A stretch of 36,868 nucleotides of DNA from Stenotrophomonas geniculata ATCC 19374 = JCM 13324. Its GTDB lineage: Bacteria > Pseudomonadota > Gammaproteobacteria > Xanthomonadales > Xanthomonadaceae. Below are positions 32,124 to 36,868 of this stretch, in pieces. Both the position numbers and the translations under genes were made by a program. The stretch spans positions 1 through 36,868 of the forward strand of contig NZ_LLXT01000113.1 in assembly GCF_001431625.1 (NCBI RefSeq). The letters run 5' to 3'. The stretch's first letter is position 1, and each line of letters opens with the position of its first letter. Below the pieces are notes generated by a model. It saw only the letters and a program-made list of their open reading frames with translations, did not search any database and was not told where the DNA came from.

Positions 32124-32821
32124 AGCTGGTCAAGCTCATCGCCAACCTGGGCTACGGCAGCCGCAAGCAGGTGCAGTGGATGTTCCGCGAAGGCCGCGTC
32201 ACCGACGCCGACGGCGAGGTGCTGTATGCCGACGACCAGGTGCCGCACGAGGCGATCCGCGTCGACGGCGAGCCGCTGGACCCGCCGGTGGGCCTGTCGA
32301 TCGCGCTGCACAAGCCGGCCGGCTACACCTGCTCGACCAAGGACACCGGCCGCCTGATCTACGACCTGCTGCCGCCGCGCTTCCGCGACCGCGATCCGGT
32401 GCTGTCTACAGTGGGCCGCCTCGACCGCGAGACCAGTGGCCTGCTGCTGCTGACCGACGACGGTGGCCTGCTGCACCGGATCATCTCGCCGAAGTCGAAG
32501 CTGCCGAAAGTCTATGAGGTCGAGTTGAGCGAGGACCTGCGCGGCGACGAGGTGGCGCTGTTCGCCAGCGGCACGCTGATGCTGGAGTCCGAGAAGACGC
32601 CCCTGCTGCCGGCTGAACTGGAAGTGGTGGATGCGCGTCGCGCGCGCCTGGTGCTGCATGAAGGCCGCTACCATCAGGTACGCCGCATGTTCGCCGCCAC
32701 CGGCAACCACGTGCAGGCCCTGCACCGCAGCCGCGTCGGCGGGCTGGACCTGCAGGGGCTGGACGAAGGGCAATGGCGGCAGCTCACTTCCACCGACCTG
32801 GATACGCTGTTCGCTCCATGA
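32120..32821 (+). CDS. rsuA: RsuA-like 16S rRNA pseudouridine synthase
   Basis: A 233-residue enzyme of the RsuA/RluB/RluE group that makes pseudouridine at 16S position 516 in E. coli. The N-terminal S4 RNA-binding domain covers about 1-58 (KLIANLGYGSRKQVQWMFR). Motif I HKPAGYTCST and motif II GRLDRETSGLLLLT follow, with catalytic D102, the same number as in E. coli RsuA. The C-terminal part has EGRYHQVRRMFAATGNHV. GTG is the start, in the GTGA overlap with rsmC. Its stop overlaps the HAD gene by four bases (ATGA). Confidence 0.9.
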   Translation: MKLVKLIANLGYGSRKQVQWMFREGRVTDADGEVLYADDQVPHEAIRVDGEPLDPPVGLSIALHKPAGYTCSTKDTGRLIYDLLPPRFRDRDPVLSTVGRLDRETSGLLLLTDDGGLLHRIISPKSKLPKVYEVELSEDLRGDEVALFASGTLMLESEKTPLLPAELEVVDARRARLVLHEGRYHQVRRMFAATGNHVQALHRSRVGGLDLQGLDEGQWRQLTSTDLDTLFAP

Positions 32822-33501
32822 CCACCATCGCTGCGCTGCCGTTCCTCCCCGACGCCGTCATCTTCGACATGGACGGCCTGATGATCGACAGCGAGCGGGT
32901 CTCGCTGGCCTGTTGGAGCGAGGCCGCCGACGAATTCGGGCTGGGCCTGGACGAGGCCGTGTTCCTGCGCATGGTCGGTCTCGGTGACCGCGATTCGCAC
33001 GCGCTGCTGCGTGCGCAGGGCATCGAGGACAGCGTGATCGAGGCGGTGGCGGCACGCTGCCATGAACTGTACGAAGCACGCACCCAGACCGGCCTGCCCC
33101 TGCGGCCGGGCATCCTGGAGCTGCTGGAGCTGTTGAAGGCGCACGCGGTACCGCGTGCGGTGGCCACCACCACGCGGCAGCCGCGGGCCAACCGCAAGCT
33201 GACGGCCGCTGGCCTGCTGCCGTACTTCGATGCGGTGATCACCAGTGGCGACGTGGCGCGGCCGAAGCCGGCGCCGGATATCTACCTGCTGGCCGCGCAG
33301 CGGCTGGGCCAGGCCCCGGAACGCTGCCTGGCGCTGGAAGACTCACCGGCCGGTACGCGCGCAGCATTGGCGGCCGGCATGACCGTGATCCAGGTGCCGG
33401 ACCTGGTGCATCCTGATGAAGAGCTGCGCGCACTGGGCCACCGCATCGTGGGCTCGCTGGTGGACGCGCACGCATTGCTGGTGCCGTTGTTGCCGAAATA
33501 A
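32818..33501 (+). CDS. HAD-superfamily phosphatase (beta-phosphoglucomutase-like)
   Basis: A 227-residue cytoplasmic hydrolase. Motif I is IFDMDGLMIDSE with nucleophile D17 and acid D19; motif II is VATTTRQ; motif III Lys is in RPKPAPDIYL; motif IV acid is in CLALEDSPAG. A helical cap sits between motifs I and II (C1 type). Members remove phosphate from sugars or nucleotides. Its start is inside the rsuA stop (ATGA), so it is made with the two rRNA modification enzymes, though a functional link is not established. Confidence 0.9.
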   Translation: MTTIAALPFLPDAVIFDMDGLMIDSERVSLACWSEAADEFGLGLDEAVFLRMVGLGDRDSHALLRAQGIEDSVIEAVAARCHELYEARTQTGLPLRPGILELLELLKAHAVPRAVATTTRQPRANRKLTAAGLLPYFDAVITSGDVARPKPAPDIYLLAAQRLGQAPERCLALEDSPAGTRAALAAGMTVIQVPDLVHPDEELRALGHRIVGSLVDAHALLVPLLPK

Positions 33502-33504
33502 GCG

Positions 33505-33587
33505 GTAGATGCCGGCCGTTGGCCGGCACTGAGCCGAGCATGGCTCGGCTCTACATCTATTGGTGGGTGCCGACCGTTGGTCGGCAC
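33505..33587. repeat. Three SMAG/REP-like elements between converging genes
   Basis: GTAG 33505-33508 with TGCCGGCC/GGCCGGCA (33510-33528). AGCCGAGC/GCTCGGCT (33532-33550) with CTAC (33551-33554). GTGCCGACC/GGTCGGCAC (33567-33587). Confidence 0.83.
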
Positions 33588-33598
33588 ACCTGCCCCCA

Positions 33599-34807
33599 TC
33601 ACACCCGCCCGAACACCAGCGCGGCGTTGGTGCCACCGAAGCCGAAGCTGTTGGACATCACCGTATCCAGCTTCTGCTCGCGGCTTTCGCGCAGGATCGG
33701 GAAGCTCTCCACCTTCGGGTCCAGTTCGCCGATGTTGGCCGAACCGGCAACGAAGCCATCGCGCATCATCAGCAGGCAGTAGATCGCCTCGTGCACGCTT
33801 GCCGCACCCAGCGAATGGCCCGACAGCGCCTTGGTCGAGGACAGCGGCGGCACCGCATCGCCGAACACTTCGCGGATCGCATTGAGCTCGGTGACGTCGC
33901 CCAGCGGCGTGGAGGTGCCGTGGGTGTTGAGGTAGTCCAGCGGACGATCGACGCCCTGCAGCGCCATCTTCATGCAGCGCACCGCACCTTCGCCGGACGG
34001 GGCGACCATGTCGGCGCCGTCGGAGGTGACGCCATAGCCGATCAGTTCGGCGTGGATGTGTGCGCCGCGTGCAACGGCGTGGTCGTAGTCCTCCAGCACC
34101 AGCATGCCGCCGCCGCCGGCGATGACGAAGCCGTCGCGGTCCTTGTCGTACGGACGCGAGGCGCTGGCCGGGGTCTCGTTGAAGCTGGTCGACAGCGCGC
34201 CCATCGCATCGAACATCACACTCATCGACCAGTGCAGGTCTTCGCCACCACCGGCGAACATGATGTCCTGCGCGCCATGGCGGATCATGTCCGCGGCAGC
34301 GCCGATGCAGTGCGCCGAGGTCGCGCAGGCGGCCGACAGCGAATAGCTGACGCCCTTGATCTGGTAGGCCGTGGCCAGGCAGGCCGAAACGGTCGAGCAC
34401 ATCGTGCGCGGCACCATGTACGGGCCGACCTTGCGTACGCCACGTTCGCGCAGCAGGTCGACCGCGCCGATCTGCCACTCGCTGGAGCCGCCACCGGAAC
34501 CGGCGATCAGGCCGGTACGCAGATTGCTGACCTGCTCGGCGCTGAGCCCGGCATCGGCGATGGCATCGCGCATGGCCAGATAGGCGAAGGCCGCCGCATC
34601 GCTCATGAAGCGCTTCTGCTTGCGGTCGATCAGCGCGTCCAGGTCGAGGTCGACGCGGCCGCCGACCTGGCTGCGCAGGCCCGCTTCGGCGTGGTCGGCC
34701 AGGGCGGTGATGCCCGAGCGCCCTTCGCGCAGCGCAGCCGAAACGGTATCCAGATCATTGCCGAGGCAGGACGTGATGCCCATGCCAGTGATGACGACGC
34801 GACGCAT
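33599..34807 (-). CDS. fabB: 3-oxoacyl-ACP synthase I (beta-ketoacyl-ACP synthase)
   Basis: A 402-residue condensing enzyme that elongates acyl chains, including the unsaturated intermediates made by FabA. The active site triad is C161 (SLSAACATS), H296 ([11 protein letters not shown]) and H331 (GHSLGAA), with K326 nearby. The start [14 protein letters not shown] and the end [14 protein letters not shown] are family hallmarks. It shares the base A of TGATG with the fabA stop, so the two are translationally coupled. This fabA-fabB pair is the anaerobic-type unsaturated fatty acid pathway. Confidence 0.96.
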   Translation of the reverse strand: MRRVVITGMGITSCLGNDLDTVSAALREGRSGITALADHAEAGLRSQVGGRVDLDLDALIDRKQKRFMSDAAAFAYLAMRDAIADAGLSAEQVSNLRTGLIAGSGGGSSEWQIGAVDLLRERGVRKVGPYMVPRTMCSTVSACLATAYQIKGVSYSLSAACATSAHCIGAAADMIRHGAQDIMFAGGGEDLHWSMSVMFDAMGALSTSFNETPASASRPYDKDRDGFVIAGGGGMLVLEDYDHAVARGAHIHAELIGYGVTSDGADMVAPSGEGAVRCMKMALQGVDRPLDYLNTHGTSTPLGDVTELNAIREVFGDAVPPLSSTKALSGHSLGAASVHEAIYCLLMMRDGFVAGSANIGELDPKVESFPILRESREQKLDTVMSNSFGFGGTNAALVFGRV

Positions 34808-35322
34808 CAGAAGCTCCCGGTTTCAGTGAACAGGCCGACGCGCAGGTCGCGCGCGCTGTAGATTTCGCGGTCATCCACGTACATGCGCGCGTCCGACTGG
34901 GCCATCACCAGCTTGCGGTTGATGACACGGCTGATATCGATCTCGTAGCGCACCAGCTTGGCGTCCGGCAGCACCTGGCCGGTGAACTTCACTTCGCCAC
35001 AGCCCAGCGCGCGGCCCTTGCCGGGGGCGCCCAGCCAGGTCAGGAAGAAGCCGGTCAGCTGCCACATGGCATCCAGGCCCAGGCAGCCGGGCATCACCGG
35101 GTCGCCGATGAAGTGGCAGCCGAAGAACCACAGGTCCGGGCGGATATCCAGTTCGGCGCGTACCATGCCTTTGCCATGCGGTCCGCCGTCCTCGCGGATG
35201 TCGGTGATGCGGTCGAACATCAGCATCGGATCGTTGGGCAAACGGCCGGCGGCGGCGCCGAACAGTTCACCGCGTGCGCTGGCCAGCAGCTGTTCGCGGT
35301 TGAACGCGTGGAGACGGGTCAT
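34807..35322 (-). CDS. fabA: 3-hydroxydecanoyl-ACP dehydratase/isomerase
   Basis: A 171-residue enzyme, essentially the E. coli FabA length. It dehydrates 3-hydroxydecanoyl-ACP and isomerises the trans-2 to the cis-3 product, which FabB then elongates. The active-site pair is visible at H70 ([13 protein letters not shown]) and D84 (LGLDAMWQ). ATG 35322 is preferred over the codons three residues upstream, giving [17 protein letters not shown] lies 9-10 bases before it. fabB follows directly on the same strand. Confidence 0.96.
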   Translation of the reverse strand: MTRLHAFNREQLLASARGELFGAAAGRLPNDPMLMFDRITDIREDGGPHGKGMVRAELDIRPDLWFFGCHFIGDPVMPGCLGLDAMWQLTGFFLTWLGAPGKGRALGCGEVKFTGQVLPDAKLVRYEIDISRVINRKLVMAQSDARMYVDDREIYSARDLRVGLFTETGSF

Positions 35323-35401
35323 GAAGCACAATCCTGGAAGCGGGGAAACAGGGAAACAAGCGCTCGAGGATGCCCGTGGAAACTGCGCCGATCAAACATT
35401 T

Positions 35402-35419
35402 CAACCGTACGCAACCGTA
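35402..35419 (-). promoter_or_regulatory. Tandem 8-bp repeat upstream of fabA
   Basis: TACGGTTG occurs twice on the minus strand with a CG spacer, so with a 10-base period, about 80 bases before the fabA start. It may be a one-helical-turn binding site for a fatty-acid regulator. It could be a chance repeat. Confidence 0.35.
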
Positions 35420-35513
35420 GTGTTTTCAATGGAATACGCGCATCCTGTTGATGTGCAACGACCATACTTCGGCGTGTGGCCCGTCCGGCACGCCCTCGCC
35501 CCTTCCGCCTGAC

Positions 35514-36608
35514 ATGACCCGACTGCGCAAGATCATCCACGTCGACATGGACGCGTTCTACGCGTCGGTGGAGCAGCGCGACGATCCGTCACTGCGCGGC
35601 AAGCCGGTGGTTGTGGCATGGCGTGGCGCGCGTTCGGTGGTGTGCGCGGCCTCATACGAGGCACGCGTGTTCGGCGTGCGTTCGGCGATGCCCGCCGTGC
35701 GTGCCGAGCGCCTGTGCCCGGATGCGATCTTCGTGCCGCCGGACTTCGCACGTTACAAGGCGGTGTCACAGCAGGTGCGCGCGATCTTCCTGCGGCATAC
35801 CGACCTGGTCGAGCCGTTGTCGCTGGACGAGGCCTACCTCGATGTGACCGAGCCGAAGAGCGGCATCGAACTGGCCACCGACATCGCCCGCACCATCCGC
35901 GCGCAGATCCGCGAGGAAACGAACCTGACTGCTTCAGCTGGCATCGCGCCAAACAAGTTCCTGGCCAAGATCGCCTCGGACTGGCGCAAACCTGATGGCC
36001 AGTTCGTGATCCCCCCGCAGCGGGTGGACGCGTTCCTGCAGCCGTTGCCAGTGAACCGGGTGCCCGGCGTCGGCAAGGTGATGGAAGGAAAACTTGCCGC
36101 GCGCGGCATCGTCACCTGCGGCGATCTGCGGCAGTGGGCGTTGATCGACCTGGAAGAAGCATTCGGCAGCTTCGGCCGCAGCCTGTACAACCGTGCACGC
36201 GGCATCGACGAGCGGCCGGTGGAACCGGACCAGCAGGTGCAGTCGATTTCCTCGGAGGACACCTTCGCCGAAGACCTGCCGCTGGAAGACCTGGGCGAAG
36301 CGATCGTGCAGTTGGCGGAGAAGACCTGGAAGGCCACGCGCAAGACCGAACGCGTCGGCCACACCGTGGTGCTGAAACTGAAGACCGCGCAGTTCCGCAT
36401 CCTCACCCGCAGCTTCACCCCGGAGCGCCCACCGGAATCGATGGAAGAACTGCGCGACATCGCACTGGCCCTGCGCGCCCGCGTCGACCTGCCGGCGGAG
36501 ACCCGTTACCGTTTGGTCGGCGTCGGGCTCGGCGGCTTCCGCGAGAAGGAGCCGGTGGTGCAGGGGGAATTGTTCGAGCACGACATGAACAAACCCACAG
36601 ATACCTAA
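35514..36608 (+). CDS. dinB: DNA polymerase IV (Y family)
   Basis: A 364-residue error-prone translesion polymerase. Catalytic acids are in HVDMDAFYASV (D11) and LSLDEAYLDV. Thumb and little-finger parts include ASAGIAPNKFLAKIASD, the helix-hairpin-helix VNRVPGVGKVMEGKLAARG, and SISSEDTFAEDLP. A clamp-binding peptide QGELF is near the C-terminus. ATG 35514 gives the typical start MTRLRKIIHVDMD; a frame extension to 35448 is not supported by a ribosome site. No LexA box of either the E. coli or Xanthomonas type was seen upstream. Confidence 0.95.
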   Translation: MTRLRKIIHVDMDAFYASVEQRDDPSLRGKPVVVAWRGARSVVCAASYEARVFGVRSAMPAVRAERLCPDAIFVPPDFARYKAVSQQVRAIFLRHTDLVEPLSLDEAYLDVTEPKSGIELATDIARTIRAQIREETNLTASAGIAPNKFLAKIASDWRKPDGQFVIPPQRVDAFLQPLPVNRVPGVGKVMEGKLAARGIVTCGDLRQWALIDLEEAFGSFGRSLYNRARGIDERPVEPDQQVQSISSEDTFAEDLPLEDLGEAIVQLAEKTWKATRKTERVGHTVVLKLKTAQFRILTRSFTPERPPESMEELRDIALALRARVDLPAETRYRLVGVGLGGFREKEPVVQGELFEHDMNKPTDT

Positions 36609-36620
36609 TCATCAAACAGT

Positions 36621-36659
36621 GGGGTCAGAGCCCGTTGCGCAGCAACGGGCTCTGACCCC
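36621..36659. repeat. GGGGTCAGA palindrome, copy 3 (18-bp perfect stem)
   Basis: Arms 36621-36638 (starts GGGGTCAGAGCCCG) and 36642-36659 pair perfectly around a 3-base loop. It begins 12 bases after the dinB stop and may end that transcript. Confidence 0.8.
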
Positions 36660-36680
36660 GTGCCGACCAACGGTCGGCAC
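36660..36680. repeat. REP-like palindrome
   Basis: GTGCCGACC/GGTCGGCAC with a 3-base loop directly abuts the preceding palindrome. The same arm is present in the cluster after the HAD gene. Confidence 0.7.
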
Positions 36681-36729
36681 CCACCATCAGCAGCAGGTTC
36701 CGACAGATAGCGGGAAACTGTCGAAGGCG

Positions 36730-36859
36730 GGGTGGGTCCGGTTGCGGGGGCGTGAGCCGCATGGATGCGGCGACCGAGCTTACATGGACGTACTTGCAGC
36801 GCCCCCCGCAACCGGACCCACCCTGCCAAACCTCAGGAGACACAGCTTTTGCTGTTGCT
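36730..36859. repeat. Composite repeat copy B with 21-bp inverted arms
   Basis: Bases 36730-36750 (begins GGGTGGGTCCGG) are the exact complement of 36803-36823 (begins CCCCCGCAACCGG). The 52-base interior holds a GCCGCAT/ATGCGGC stem (36756-36771) and the segment GAGCTTACATGGACGTACTT. After a 21-base spacer comes GCTTTTGCTGTTGCT (36845-36859). The right arm plus GCT tract recur at 111-166. Minus-strand open frames across it come from the repeat and are not called genes. Confidence 0.7.
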
Positions 36860-36868
36860 CTGGCCATT

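Noticed and set aside
35420..35513. LexA/SOS box upstream of dinB
   Set aside because: Neither CTGT-N8-ACAG nor the TTAGTA-type Xanthomonas box could be found.
36605..36867. Small minus-strand genes beyond dinB
   Set aside because: They run through three stacked palindromes and lack ribosome sites. Part of the same translation reappears at the start of the window because the DNA repeat is shared.
1..36868. tRNA, rRNA, insertion sequence, prophage or integrase
   Set aside because: None was recognised on either strand. Weak or non-canonical tRNA-like folds cannot be excluded without a scan.

Overview
The window looks like chromosomal DNA from a Stenotrophomonas maltophilia-complex bacterium (Xanthomonadaceae). 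Reasons: very high GC with strong third-position GC bias, protein families typical of the group (DUF3247, DUF3297, DUF3016, MpaB-type oxygenase, fabA-fabB pair, dadA-alr pair), and many intergenic palindromes that begin with GTAG or end with CTAC, the hallmark of the SMAG REP-like family of this genus. No IS element, prophage, CRISPR array, tRNA or rRNA was seen. This is a core-like segment with dense intergenic repeats. The assignment is by recognition, not by database search.

Layout. 1-267: repeat-rich leader. 268-4476: secreted M28 peptidase, then an overlapping LytS-type kinase/LytTR regulator pair and a small lipoprotein. 4516-6369: a two-TM protein and an MpaB-family oxygenase. 6481-9585: TetR repressor divergent from two translationally coupled MFS exporters, with three matching operator-like dyads between them. 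9737-15087: M13 metallopeptidase lipoprotein and a PAS-PAS-GGDEF(degenerate)-EAL membrane protein. 15135-17343: LysR regulator divergent from DoxX and a DOPA-dioxygenase-like enzyme, with nested dyads between. 17461-19110: CPA1 Na+/H+ antiporter. 19259-21009: four small poorly characterised genes. 21107-22903: flagellar stator motAB. 22995-24306: msrB and two low-complexity small proteins. 24363-27342: Lrp-type regulator divergent from dadA-alr (alanine catabolism), again with nested dyads between. 27432-30901: DUF3016 protein, hybrid histidine kinase, an Sm-like DUF3247 protein and a small unknown. 31059-33501: a tightly overlapping rsmC-like/rsuA-like/HAD operon. 33599-35322: fabA-fabB (unsaturated fatty acid synthesis). 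35514-36608: dinB (Pol IV). 36609-36868: stacked repeats.

Functional themes are regulated efflux (TetR-MFS), redox or quinone chemistry (LysR-DoxX-dioxygenase, msrB), alanine catabolism (dad), motility and c-di-GMP turnover (motAB, EAL protein), 16S rRNA modification, and membrane lipid synthesis. No gene cluster here is clearly a new defence or biosynthetic system. The most unusual signals lie between genes: GTAG repeats that supply the stop codons of three unrelated genes, a composite repeat near both window ends, an 18-bp-stem palindrome family, and nested dyads at divergent regulator/target promoters.
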